This document shows positions 30,858 through 38,620 of a stretch of 55,432 nt of DNA, piece after piece (within the stretch, counting starts at the first letter, position 1; the number at the start of each line of letters is the position of its first letter). The position numbers and the translations under genes were made by a program. The stretch is taken from NCBI GenBank assembly GCA_963553325.1, contig CAUVOF010000002.1:1-55432 (forward strand), written 5' to 3'. The notes beneath the pieces are model-generated. The model saw only the letters and a program-made list of their open reading frames with translations. It was not told the DNA's origin and did no database searches. Source of the DNA: Cardiobacterium sp963553325 (GTDB lineage: Bacteria; Pseudomonadota; Gammaproteobacteria; Cardiobacteriales; Cardiobacteriaceae).

Positions 30858-31188
30858 GGTTGAAATGATTGGGTGCGCCGTGGCGCACCGTTTCTGTAAA
30901 GGATGGATGTAGAACAAATGTGGGAATGCCGCCAATTTGTTCCCTCCCCTGCGAAGCGGGGGAGGGACGGGGCTCCCCTTAAAAAGGCGGTCGCCTTTTT
31001 CAAGGGAACCCGGGGAGGGGGTGTGAAAAATCGCGTAGCGACAAGAATTGCTTGCGAAGCAAGAGAGAGGGGGGGAAGGCAGTAAACGTGAAAAATCGTA
31101 ATCTCATCTCGTAAGCGGCATTGTCCACCCCCTCCCCACCCCTCCCCCGCTGCGGACGCTGGCGCGTCCTGCAGGGGAGGGAGTAGTT
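30858..31188. repeat. Repeat-rich livJ-livH spacer
   Basis: No gene is visible in these 331 bases. A reverse-oriented copy of the repeat seen at 63-92 lies at 31012-31041 (28 of 30 identical) and a shorter echo GTGAAAAATCG at 31088. Flanking are G/C-rich near-complementary tracts (CCCTCCCCTGCGAAGCGGGG near 30943, CCCCCGCTGCGGAC near 31145, GTCCTGCAGGGGAGGGAG ending near 31185) that can pair in long hairpins. Confidence 0.6.
30981..31000 (-). terminator. Terminator-like hairpin between livJ and livH
   Basis: AAAAAGGCGGTCGCCTTTTT is a perfect 9-bp stem with 2-base loop that carries A and T runs on both sides. The very tight loop makes it less certain as a terminator, but its position fits partial termination after the abundant binding protein. 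Confidence 0.5.
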
Positions 31189-32286
31189 TTACTTACTCTT
31201 CAGCACCTTATTGCCATCCGCGTGCAGCTCATAGACCACAGAGTGGAAATTCTTGAGGTCGCCGTTCTGCTCGAAGCTGATTTTGCCGATGGCGGTGTCG
31301 TACTCGCCCTCACGCAGCATCTTGGCGATGGTGTCCGGGTCGTCGCTGCCAGCGCGTTTCGCCGCCTCACCGATGACTTGCACCGCCGCATAACTCGGCA
31401 TGATGAACGGGCCGTTCGGATCCTGCTTCTTCGCCTTAATCGCCTCAACAATGGCGGCGTTTTCTGGCGCGGCAGAAAAATCCATCGGCACGGTGGCAAG
31501 CACGCCTTCTGCGGCGTTGCCGGCGATGGCAAAGAGGTCGGCATTATCAACGCCGTCCGCGCCCATAAATACCGGCTTGAAGCCCTGGTCGGCGCCCTGA
31601 CGCAAAATCGCGCCCGCTTCCGGGTGGAAACCGCCCCAGTAAACAAAATCTACATTGGCGTTCTTCAGCTTGGTAATCAGCGCGGAAAAGTCGCTTTGCC
31701 CCTTGTTCACGCCCTCAACAATCACCGGCTCGATGCCGCGCTGCTTCAAGTCGGCAGCGACCGCGTCAGCCAAGCCTTGCCCATACGCCTGCTTGTCGTG
31801 CAAGAGGGCGATGTTTTTCGGCTTGATGACCTCGGCGATATAAGCGGCGCTGACCGGCGCGCTTTGCAAGTCGGTGCCGATGGTGCGCAGGATGGTGTTG
31901 TAACCCTTCTGCGACAGCTCCGGCGAAGTAGAGGCGGCGGTAATCATCACAATGCCGTTCTCGTCGTAAATCTCGGCGGCGGGCATGGTGGACGATGAGC
32001 AGAGGTGGCCGATGACGAACTTCACGCCGTCATTAACGATTTGGTTGGCAACCGTTACCGCCTGCTTCGGTTCGCAGGCATCGTCATAAGACTTGGCAAC
32101 GATTTTCTTGCCATTCAAACCGCCGTTGGCGTTCAAAAAATCAATCGCCGCTTCGGCGCCAATCTTCTGCATCGTGCCGTATTGCGTAACCGGGCCGGTT
32201 TCCGGGCCAGCAAGGGCGATGGTAATCGTGTCTTCGGCGTGCGCGGCAGCGGCGGCAAAAGCGAGGGCAATCAGGGTCTTTTTCAT
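31189..32286 (-). CDS. livJ: Branched-chain amino acid-binding protein (LivJ/LivK)
   Basis: Periplasmic binding protein, 365 residues, signal peptide MKKTLIALAFAAAAAHA/ED. The mature chain starts with ITIALAGPETGPVTQYGTMQ and has YDDACEPKQAVTVANQIVND with the Cys that pairs with the Cys in VIGHLCSSST, the disulfide known in LivJ/LivK. The ligand pocket region TAASTSPELS is conserved. It delivers Leu/Ile/Val to LivHMGF encoded next in the same direction. Which of LivJ or LivK it equals cannot be decided, since only one copy is present. Confidence 0.92.
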   Translation of the reverse strand: MKKTLIALAFAAAAAHAEDTITIALAGPETGPVTQYGTMQKIGAEAAIDFLNANGGLNGKKIVAKSYDDACEPKQAVTVANQIVNDGVKFVIGHLCSSSTMPAAEIYDENGIVMITAASTSPELSQKGYNTILRTIGTDLQSAPVSAAYIAEVIKPKNIALLHDKQAYGQGLADAVAADLKQRGIEPVIVEGVNKGQSDFSALITKLKNANVDFVYWGGFHPEAGAILRQGADQGFKPVFMGADGVDNADLFAIAGNAAEGVLATVPMDFSAAPENAAIVEAIKAKKQDPNGPFIMPSYAAVQVIGEAAKRAGSDDPDTIAKMLREGEYDTAIGKISFEQNGDLKNFHSVVYELHADGNKVLKSK

Positions 32287-32483
32287 GACAACTCCGTGAG
32301 ATTAAGGAAAGGTGCGGCAGTTTCGGGAAAAGCCGCGGGCAAGTCAAGCGGGATTCGCTAATAGAGGCGGTCAAAAAAGCGAAAAATACGCAAAATAACC
32401 GCCTCGCGTAGCGAGTGTGCGTAGGGCGGCTAATGGCGAATTTACCATCCGCCGCCAATCGCCCGCCATAAAACTGCCGCCAT

Positions 32484-32512
32484 TTGACACCCCCCATAGC
32501 CTTCACTATATT
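32484..32512 (+). promoter_or_regulatory. Strong sigma-70 promoter of glmS
   Basis: TTGACA (32484-32489), 17-base spacer, TATATT (32507-32512), about 59 bases before the glmS ATG. This is the best consensus promoter in the window. The rest of the 284-base livJ-glmS spacer holds only a small palindrome CTCGCGTAGCGAG near 32402. Confidence 0.75.
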
Positions 32513-32570
32513 GCCGCGCCGTTGCCGCCACGACAGGCGGCATAACCCATTCACAAACCGAGGAAAACAC

Positions 32571-34394
32571 ATGTGTGGCATCGTCGCCGGCATCGCCGAA
32601 CGCAATATCGTCCCCATCCTGCTTGAAGGGCTGAAACGCCTCGAATACCGCGGCTACGACTCCGCCGGCCTTGCCGTCAATCACGACGGCAAAATTGACC
32701 GCTGCCGCGCCGTCGGAAAAGTGGCGAGCCTCGTCGCCAAAGCCGAAGGCGAAAACATCCACGGCCACAGCGGCATCGCCCACACCCGCTGGGCGACGCA
32801 CGGCGTGCCGAGCGAAGCCAACGCCCACCCGCAGATGAGCGGCAGCAACATCGCCGTCGTCCACAACGGCATCATCGAAAACTACCAAGAAATCCGCGAC
32901 GAACTGCAAGCGGCGGGCTACACCTTCACCTCCGACACCGACACCGAAACCATCGCCCACCTCATCGACCGCCACTACCGCGAGCATCACGACCTGCTGC
33001 GCGCCGTGCGCGAAACCACCGCCCGCCTGCGCGGGGCGTATGCCATCGCCGTCAGTGCCGCCGACCGTCCCGGCGAAATCATCGCCGCGCGCCACGGCTC
33101 GCCGATGGTTATCGGCGTTGGTATTGGCGAACACTTCGCCGCCTCGGACATCTTCGCCCTGCTGCCCGTCACCCGCCGCTTCATCAGCCTGCAAGAAAAC
33201 GACCTGGTGCGCATCACGCGCGACCATTGCGAGATTTACGACGCAAGCGGCGCGCCCGTCAGCCGTGCCATCAGCGAAAGCGAACAAAGCGGCGACCTCA
33301 CCGGCAAAGGCGACTACAAACACTATATGCAAAAAGAAATCTTCGAGCAGCCGAGCGCCATCGCCGACACCCTCGAAGGCCGTCTCGCGCACGGCGAACT
33401 GCACCTCGCCTCCTTCCGTCCCGAACTCTTGACCGCGCTCAAACGCAGCCGCCAACTGCACATCGTCGCCTGCGGCACCAGCTACCACGCGGGGCTCGTC
33501 ATGAAATACCACTTCGAGCAGAACGGCATTCCGACCAGCGTCGAATACGCCAGCGAATACCTCTACCGCGACGTCGCCGTACCGCCGGACACCCTGTTCA
33601 TCAGCCTGTCGCAGTCGGGCGAAACCGCCGATACCCTCGCCGCCCTGGAAAAAGCGAAAAAAGACGGGCGCTACCACGACAACCTCGCCATCTGCAACGT
33701 CCCGGAAAGCGCGCTTACCCGTGCTGCAAACCACACCATCCTCACCCGTGCCGGGCGGGAAATCGGCGTCGCCTCGACCAAAGCCTTCGTAACCCAACTC
33801 GCCGTGCTGCACCTGGTGAACGCTATCATTGCCGCCGAACAAGGCCGCCCTTTCGCGCACGAACGCCTGCAAACCTTCGACCACCTGCCGCGCATCCTGC
33901 AACACATCCTCGCCCTTGAGCCGGAAATCGCCCGCGCCGCCAAAGCACTCGAACAGCGGCACGGCTGCCTCTACCTGGGGCGCGGTGAAAACTACGCCAT
34001 TGCCGCCGAAGGCGCGCTCAAACTGAAAGAACTGACCTACATCCACGCCGAAGCGCACCCGGCGGGCGAACTCAAACACGGGCCGCTGGCGTTGGTGGAT
34101 GAGAATATGCCGGTGCTGGCGCTCATCAAACACGACGCGCTCGCCGAAAAAATCAGCAGTAACCTCGAAGTCGTGCAGGCGCGCGGCGGCCGCCTCATCC
34201 TCTTCGTCGATGACCGCGTCGATACCACGAGCTTCCCCGGCGCCGACGTCATCCGCCTCGGCGAGCTGGACGACCTCACCGCCAGCATTGCCTTCGTCGT
34301 GCCGCTACAACTCTTCGCCTACCACGTCGCCCTGCTCAAAGGCACCGACGTTGACCAACCACGCAACCTCGCCAAGTCGGTAACGGTCGAATAA
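32571..34394 (+). CDS. glmS: Glutamine-fructose-6-phosphate aminotransferase (isomerizing)
   Basis: Makes glucosamine-6-phosphate from fructose-6-phosphate and glutamine, the entry to peptidoglycan and LPS amino sugars. The 607-residue chain (E. coli 609) starts MCGIVAGIAERN so that Cys1 after Met removal is the glutaminase nucleophile; THTRWATHGVPSE-type segments follow. Two SIS domains cover residues about 285-600, with the CGTSYHAG and SQSGETADTLAAL phosphosugar-binding loops, and the C-terminus ends DVDQPRNLAKSVTVE. The start is fixed by GAGGAAAAC. No glmU is adjacent. Confidence 0.98.
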   Translation: MCGIVAGIAERNIVPILLEGLKRLEYRGYDSAGLAVNHDGKIDRCRAVGKVASLVAKAEGENIHGHSGIAHTRWATHGVPSEANAHPQMSGSNIAVVHNGIIENYQEIRDELQAAGYTFTSDTDTETIAHLIDRHYREHHDLLRAVRETTARLRGAYAIAVSAADRPGEIIAARHGSPMVIGVGIGEHFAASDIFALLPVTRRFISLQENDLVRITRDHCEIYDASGAPVSRAISESEQSGDLTGKGDYKHYMQKEIFEQPSAIADTLEGRLAHGELHLASFRPELLTALKRSRQLHIVACGTSYHAGLVMKYHFEQNGIPTSVEYASEYLYRDVAVPPDTLFISLSQSGETADTLAALEKAKKDGRYHDNLAICNVPESALTRAANHTILTRAGREIGVASTKAFVTQLAVLHLVNAIIAAEQGRPFAHERLQTFDHLPRILQHILALEPEIARAAKALEQRHGCLYLGRGENYAIAAEGALKLKELTYIHAEAHPAGELKHGPLALVDENMPVLALIKHDALAEKISSNLEVVQARGGRLILFVDDRVDTTSFPGADVIRLGELDDLTASIAFVVPLQLFAYHVALLKGTDVDQPRNLAKSVTVE

Positions 34395-34399
34395 TAAAG

Positions 34400-34422
34400 A
34401 ACCGCCCTTTGGGGCGGTTTTT
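34400..34422 (+). terminator. Terminator of glmS
   Basis: ACCGCCC, loop TTTG, GGGCGGT and a short T-run, six bases after the stop. Lies between convergent glmS and znuA and could serve both. Confidence 0.85.
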
Positions 34423-34443
34423 ACTTGGGGGCATTTCACCCAT

Positions 34444-35397
34444 TCAGCGCTGCAAACAGCCCACCAGGCTATCGGCGAGATTGCCCAGCAGTTGCCCGTA
34501 CATCGCCTTGCCGGGGGCGAGGTCAGCGCCGACTGGGTCGAGTACCGCCGTTTTTACCTTGCCGCCTTCTGCCAATTTATCGACGATTTTTGCCGGGAAC
34601 TGCGGCTCGCTAAAGAGGCAGGCGACTTTGTTGTCGGCAATCATTTGGTGCAGTTCGCCGATGCGTTTCGCGCCCGGCTCGTGTTCAGGATCAACGCGCA
34701 CCGTGCCGACGGCGTCGAGGCCGTAGTCTTTTTCAAAATATTGGTAGGCGTCGTGGAAAACCATGAACGGCTGCTTCTGCACCGGCTGCAATTTAGCGGT
34801 GAGCGCTTGTTGCAAAGCGTCCAGCGCGGCGGCGGCTTTTGTCGCATTTTCTTGATATTTGCTGGCGTTTTCCGGGTCGGCGGCGGCAAGTGTTTCTGCG
34901 GTTTGCGCCAGCAGCAGCTTGCTACGGCCAATGCTTAGCCACAAATGCGCGTCGTAAGTGCCGTGGTGGTGGCCGTGATGGTCATGACCGTGTTCATGGC
35001 CGTGTTCGTGGTCATGGTGTTCATGCCCATGTTCGTGCGCTTCCTCGCCTTCTTCCCACATGCCGCCGTGCCGGGTCGGCAGCGGAAAGAGGTTGGGCAG
35101 GTTCGCCCATTCAACGACGTGCGCTTTTTCGCTTTTTTGCAGAAGCGGCGGCAGGAAGGTTTCCAGTTCGTGGCTGACGTAGATGACGACATCCGCCTCG
35201 GCGACGCTTTTCGCATCCGCCGGTTTCATCTGATAACCATGCGGCGAGCCTTGCTTGATGAGCAGTTCGGGTTCGCCGATGCCGTCCATCACCTGCGCCA
35301 CCAGCGAATGCAGCGGCTTGATGGTGGCGACGACTTTCGGCGCGGCAAAAGTTTGGCAAGAAACGCCGACGAGGGCGGCGAGCAGCAGTTTTTTCAT
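34444..35397 (-). CDS. znuA: Zinc ABC transporter substrate-binding protein ZnuA
   Basis: High-affinity periplasmic zinc-binding protein, 317 residues, signal peptide MKKLLLAALVGVSCQTFA/AP. The ligand His53 (GSPHGYQMKP) and His151 (YDAHLWLS) are visible, with a third in FMVFHDAYQYF. Between residues 121 and 146 lies a His/Glu/Gly/Asp loop with 15 histidines, diagnostic for ZnuA. A conserved pair of cysteines (VACLFSEPQF and VGCLQR) is present near the C-terminus, as in E. coli ZnuA. GGAG nine bases before the ATG fixes the start. ZnuB and ZnuC are not in the window, which is unusual. Confidence 0.93.
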   Translation of the reverse strand: MKKLLLAALVGVSCQTFAAPKVVATIKPLHSLVAQVMDGIGEPELLIKQGSPHGYQMKPADAKSVAEADVVIYVSHELETFLPPLLQKSEKAHVVEWANLPNLFPLPTRHGGMWEEGEEAHEHGHEHHDHEHGHEHGHDHHGHHHGTYDAHLWLSIGRSKLLLAQTAETLAAADPENASKYQENATKAAAALDALQQALTAKLQPVQKQPFMVFHDAYQYFEKDYGLDAVGTVRVDPEHEPGAKRIGELHQMIADNKVACLFSEPQFPAKIVDKLAEGGKVKTAVLDPVGADLAPGKAMYGQLLGNLADSLVGCLQR

Positions 35398-35499
35398 GCG
35401 AGTCTCCAGGTTGCGGGAAAAGATTGCGGCGCGACAGGATACGCTTCTTGCAACGGAATAACGTAAAAATTGCAATTACTGCTGTTATAAAAAGAAAAA

Positions 35500-35946
35500 T
35501 TACGACGACAAACGGTGCGTTTGCGGCTCAAATCCGCGCTCGCGGTAGGCGGCATAACGGCGACGGGTGCTGTGCAGCACGTCCGGCTGTGGCGTGACGA
35601 TTTCCAGCACGCGACTGCACGCGCGCGGCAGGTCGGGCGTGGTCTCAAGGCTCAAATTGATGAGGACATCGGCGCTGGCGATGCGCTCCGGCGGCACGAC
35701 GAGCAGCACCGCCGCCTCACTGGCAAGCGGGTCTTCGGGGCGGCAATGGGTGAGAAAACTGTCGGCGCGGTAGTGCCAGAGTGCGTGGTCAAGCTGCGCT
35801 GCCATATGTTCGTCGGCGCAGTAAATAAGGGTTTTCAGCCGCTCCTGCTGCGCCTTTTCGGCGAGTTTGCAGGCGAGGTTGAAGCGGCTTTCGAGGCCGC
35901 TGCCATCGGGCAGTACATAAAAACGGATGGTGGGTTGCTGAGACAT
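35500..35946 (-). CDS. holC: DNA polymerase III subunit chi HolC
   Basis: Clamp-loader accessory subunit that binds SSB. The 148 residues match the E. coli 147. IRFYVLPDGSGLESRFNLACKLAEKA (in parts) corresponds to the N-terminal fold, and ETTPDLPRACSRVLEIV and RRRYAAYRERGFEPQTHRL are the family C-terminal motifs. In many gammaproteobacteria holC sits between pepA and valS; neither is next to it here. ATG 35946 is chosen over an upstream frame that lacks similarity. Confidence 0.88.
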   Translation of the reverse strand: MSQQPTIRFYVLPDGSGLESRFNLACKLAEKAQQERLKTLIYCADEHMAAQLDHALWHYRADSFLTHCRPEDPLASEAAVLLVVPPERIASADVLINLSLETTPDLPRACSRVLEIVTPQPDVLHSTRRRYAAYRERGFEPQTHRLSS

Positions 35947-36001
35947 GGTGGCTCGCTCGGTGGAAACAGGGGGCCGTAGTCTAGCAGCGCCAGCAGCCGC
36001 G

Positions 36002-36039
36002 TTTACAGACACGTTTCCCGCTACCCTGTATGTATAAAT
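36002..36039. repeat. Copy 4 of the TACATACACG palindromic repeat (diverged, inverted)
   Basis: Read on the minus strand, ATTTATACATACAGGGTAGC followed by GGGAAACGTGTCTGTAAA; same core as copies 1-3 with several differences in one arm. Lies between holC and the ahpF terminator. Confidence 0.6.
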
Positions 36040-36040
36040 T

Positions 36041-36070
36041 AAGAAAGCCGGATTGCTCCGGCTTCTTTTA
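36041..36070 (-). terminator. Terminator of ahpF
   Basis: AAAGCCGG and CCGGCTT around a short loop with A-rich and T-rich shoulders, just after the ahpF stop at 36081. Confidence 0.75.
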
Positions 36071-36080
36071 TGGTCTGCGC

Positions 36081-37643
36081 TTATTGCTGGCGAATCAGGT
36101 AGTCAAAGGCGGAAAGCGCCGCTTTTGCCCCTTCGCCCATCGCCACGATGATTTGTTTGTAGGGAACGGTCGTCACGTCGCCGGCGGCGAAGATGCCCGG
36201 GGTGTTGGTCTCGCCTTTGGCGTTGATGACGATTTCGCCGAAGCGGGTGCGCTCGACGGCATCGCCCATGAAGTCGCTGTTCGGCACCAGCCCGATTTGT
36301 ACGAAGATGCCTTGCAGCGGCAGTTCTTTTGCCTCGTCGGTGGTGCGATCGGTGTAGCGGATGCGGCTCACTTTGCCGTCTTCAGTGTCAATCGCCTGCG
36401 CGGCGGCGCTGGTGATGACGCGGATGTTGTCGCGTTTGCCCAGTTGTTCGACCAGCACTTTGTCCGCTTTCAGCTCCGGCATGAATTCCAGCACGGTCAC
36501 GCTTTTGACGATGCCGGCAAGATCAAGCGCCGCTTCGACGCCGCTGTTGCCGCCGCCGATGACGGCGATGTCTTTGTCTTTGAAGAAGGGGCCGTCGCAG
36601 TGCGGGCAGAAGGCGACGCCGTTGCCGATGTTTTCTTTTTCGCCGGGGATGCCGAGTTCGCGCCATTTGGCACCGCTGGCGACAATCAGCGTGCGGGTTT
36701 CGATGACTTCACCGGTGTTCAGCACCACTTTGTGCGTCGCGCCGCCTTTTTCTACGCTTTGTACACGCAGGTTTTCGCGGATGGTGATGGGGTAGGCTTT
36801 GAGGTGGCTGTGCAGTTTGCCGGCGAGTTCCGGGCCGGTGGTTTTCGGCACGGAGATGAGGTTTTCGATGTCCATCGTGTCTTTGACTTGCCCGCCGATG
36901 CGGTCGGCAACGATGGTGACGTTCAGCCCTTTGCGCGCGGCGTAGATGGCAGCGGATGAACCGGCAGGGCCGCCGCCGATGACGACGACGTCTTGCAGCG
37001 GCAGCGCTTCGGCAGGCGCGGCGGCGCTGGCGAGGTCGGGGTAGCGCTCCAGCAGTTTTTCGATGAGGCGGGCGGTGTCGATTTTGCCGTTGGCGAAGGG
37101 TTCGCCGTTGAGGTAAACCGCCGGCACGCCCTGGATGTTTTTTGCTTCGATTTGTTCTTGGAAGAGTCCGCCGTCAATCATTTCGTTGCTGATGGCGGGG
37201 TTTAAGAGCGCGAATTGGTTGAGCGTCTGCACCACGTCCGGGCAGTTGTGGCAGGAAAGGGAAACGTAGGTGACAAATTGCAGCGGCTGGCGCACGGCGC
37301 GGATGAGCGCCTGGATACTGTCGTCGAGTTTGAGCGCGCTGCCGCCCGCTTGCAGGATGGCGAGGATGAGCGAGCTGAATTCGTGGCCACCGGGGATGCC
37401 GCTGAAGATGATGCCGGTGTCTGCGCCGTCGGCGAGCAGTTTGAAGCTGATGGGTGAGGCGAGTGCGGCATCTGCTTGCTCAACCAGCGTGAGGCGCGGC
37501 GAGGTGGCGACGATTTGCGCGAGGAAGGTTTTCAGTTCGTCGCGCTTGGCGTGTTCGCCTGGGGCGAGGACGAGGGTGATGTCGTGGCTAAGGGCGGCGA
37601 AGTATTGGCGGACGGTGTCCAGCATGGCTTGGTCGAGTTGCAT
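36081..37643 (-). CDS. ahpF: Alkyl hydroperoxide reductase subunit F
   Basis: NADH-dependent flavoprotein that re-reduces AhpC. 520 residues (E. coli 521). The N-terminal double thioredoxin-fold domain has the active Cys131-Cys134 in SCHNCPDV; the thioredoxin-reductase-like part has FAD site VVIGGGPAGSSAA (219-231), redox pair Cys346-Cys349 in FCPHCDGPFF, NADH site IAVIGGGNSG and the closing FAAGDVTTVPYKQIIVAMGEG. The gene follows ahpC by 91 bases with a hairpin terminator in between, which suggests AhpC excess over AhpF. Confidence 0.97.
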   Translation of the reverse strand: MQLDQAMLDTVRQYFAALSHDITLVLAPGEHAKRDELKTFLAQIVATSPRLTLVEQADAALASPISFKLLADGADTGIIFSGIPGGHEFSSLILAILQAGGSALKLDDSIQALIRAVRQPLQFVTYVSLSCHNCPDVVQTLNQFALLNPAISNEMIDGGLFQEQIEAKNIQGVPAVYLNGEPFANGKIDTARLIEKLLERYPDLASAAAPAEALPLQDVVVIGGGPAGSSAAIYAARKGLNVTIVADRIGGQVKDTMDIENLISVPKTTGPELAGKLHSHLKAYPITIRENLRVQSVEKGGATHKVVLNTGEVIETRTLIVASGAKWRELGIPGEKENIGNGVAFCPHCDGPFFKDKDIAVIGGGNSGVEAALDLAGIVKSVTVLEFMPELKADKVLVEQLGKRDNIRVITSAAAQAIDTEDGKVSRIRYTDRTTDEAKELPLQGIFVQIGLVPNSDFMGDAVERTRFGEIVINAKGETNTPGIFAAGDVTTVPYKQIIVAMGEGAKAALSAFDYLIRQQ

Positions 37644-37671
37644 GGGGTTCCTTGTGTGGGGATTCGGCTAC

Positions 37672-37694
37672 AAAAACAGCGCCCGCGGGCGCTG
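37672..37694 (-). terminator. Intercistronic hairpin between ahpC and ahpF
   Basis: CAGCGCCCGCGGGCGCTG (37677-37694) is a perfect palindrome followed on the minus strand by five T. Likely partial terminator within the operon. Confidence 0.75.
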
Positions 37695-37734
37695 CTGCTT
37701 TGCTTTATGCGGTGGCGGTGCGCCTGTGCCGTCT

Positions 37735-38298
37735 TTAGATTTTGCCGACGAGGTCGAGGCTCGGTTTCAGCGTTTCTTGTCCGGCCTCCCAGGCGGCAGG
37801 GCAAACTTCGCCGTCGTGCTGGGCAACGTATTGTGCTGCTTTGACTTTGCGCACCATGTCTTTGGCGCTGCGGCCGATGCCGTTGTCGTGGATTTCCGCG
37901 ACTTTGATTTTGCCTTCCGGGTCGGCAAGGAAGGTGCCACGGTAGGCAAGTCCCTGCTCTTCAATCATCACGTCGAAGCCGCGTGCCAGTACGCCGGTCG
38001 GGTCGCCGAGCATCGGGTATTTGATGCTGCTAATCGCCGGGCTGTGGTCGTGCCAGGCTTTGTGGGTGAAGTGGGTGTCGCAAGAGACGGAATAGACTTC
38101 CACGCCAAGGGCTTGCAGTTCGTCGTAGTGCTTTGCCATGTCTTCCAGCTCGGTCGGGCAGACGAAGGTGAAGTCCGCCGGGTAGAAGAGGAAGATGGAC
38201 CATTTTCCTTTGACATCTTCGTGGGTTACGGTCTTGAATTCGCCGTTGTGGAAGGCTTGCACGGAGAATTCCGGGATGCTGCGGTTAATGATGGGCAT
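37735..38298 (-). CDS. ahpC: Alkyl hydroperoxide reductase subunit C (peroxiredoxin)
   Basis: Typical 2-Cys peroxiredoxin that reduces hydrogen peroxide and organic peroxides. 187 residues exactly as in enterobacterial AhpC. Peroxidatic Cys47 is in FYPADFTFVCPTE and resolving Cys166 in GEVCPAAW. The C-terminal YF-type sensitivity motif is replaced by SLDLVGKI, as in other AhpC. It is divergent from oxyR, 322 bases away, fitting OxyR control. Confidence 0.97.
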   Translation of the reverse strand: MPIINRSIPEFSVQAFHNGEFKTVTHEDVKGKWSIFLFYPADFTFVCPTELEDMAKHYDELQALGVEVYSVSCDTHFTHKAWHDHSPAISSIKYPMLGDPTGVLARGFDVMIEEQGLAYRGTFLADPEGKIKVAEIHDNGIGRSAKDMVRKVKAAQYVAQHDGEVCPAAWEAGQETLKPSLDLVGKI

Positions 38299-38338
38299 AA
38301 TTGCTCCTGGTAATTTATTTGTTCAACGATTATCGCCA

Positions 38339-38500
38339 GGAACCTGTTTGATGTTTCGGCGTGAGACGCGGGGGATGCGGCTTGGGATGGACTGCAAGGC
38401 GCAACGCGCAGGCAATGTGAATTACCTTGCCAAGCGTTGCAACACAGCAGGCCGCCAAAGCCGCGCGCAGGCGGCCGCGTCGAGGCATGAAACAGGTTCT
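38339..38500. repeat. 162-bp inverted-repeat-bounded block in the ahpC-oxyR spacer
   Basis: GGAACCTGTTTGATG (38339-38353) and CATGAAACAGGTTCT (38486-38500) are inverted copies differing at two of 15 positions. The block between is GC-rich with nested complementary segments (CAAGGCGCAACGC against GCGTTGC and GGCCGCC against GGCGGCC). It is non-coding. Similar ends TTGAACAGATTCTAAG (about 14943-14958) and TCGAACAGGCTCTCAG (about 164-179) occur elsewhere. Confidence 0.55.
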
Positions 38501-38516
38501 AAGGACTGCGGCGCGT

Positions 38517-38544
38517 ATTATAATCAGCGCCAAGGTGTTGAAAA
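38517..38544 (-). promoter_or_regulatory. Candidate ahpC promoter
   Basis: On the minus strand TTTTCA (38544-38539), 16 bases, TATAAT (38522-38517). If used, the ahpC message has a leader of about 210 bases that contains the 162-bp block. A clear OxyR tetranucleotide pattern was not found by eye. Confidence 0.45.
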
Positions 38545-38562
38545 GACTTGCAGCCTGTAATA

Positions 38563-38590
38563 TTCAGCTTCAATTTTTTCAATGTATAAT
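38563..38590 (+). promoter_or_regulatory. Candidate oxyR promoter
   Basis: Perfect TATAAT (38585-38590) 30 bases before the oxyR ATG, with a weak -35 TTCAGC (38563-38568) at 16-base spacing in a region unusually rich in A and T. Confidence 0.45.
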
Positions 38591-38620
38591 GGTTTTTTGT
38601 CTAGTTTAGGTGAATAACAG

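Noticed and set aside
32442..34133. 563-codon frame antisense to glmS
   Set aside because: GC-rich third positions leave the opposite frame open. GlmS is unambiguous on the plus strand.
35398..35499. Zur box upstream of znuA
   Set aside because: GTTAT and ATAAC half-sites occur but are 21 bases apart, not the compact Zur palindrome.
38299..38620. Classical OxyR-binding site between ahpC and oxyR
   Set aside because: The ATAG-like tetranucleotide pattern at 10-base intervals could not be found by eye, so only promoters were listed.
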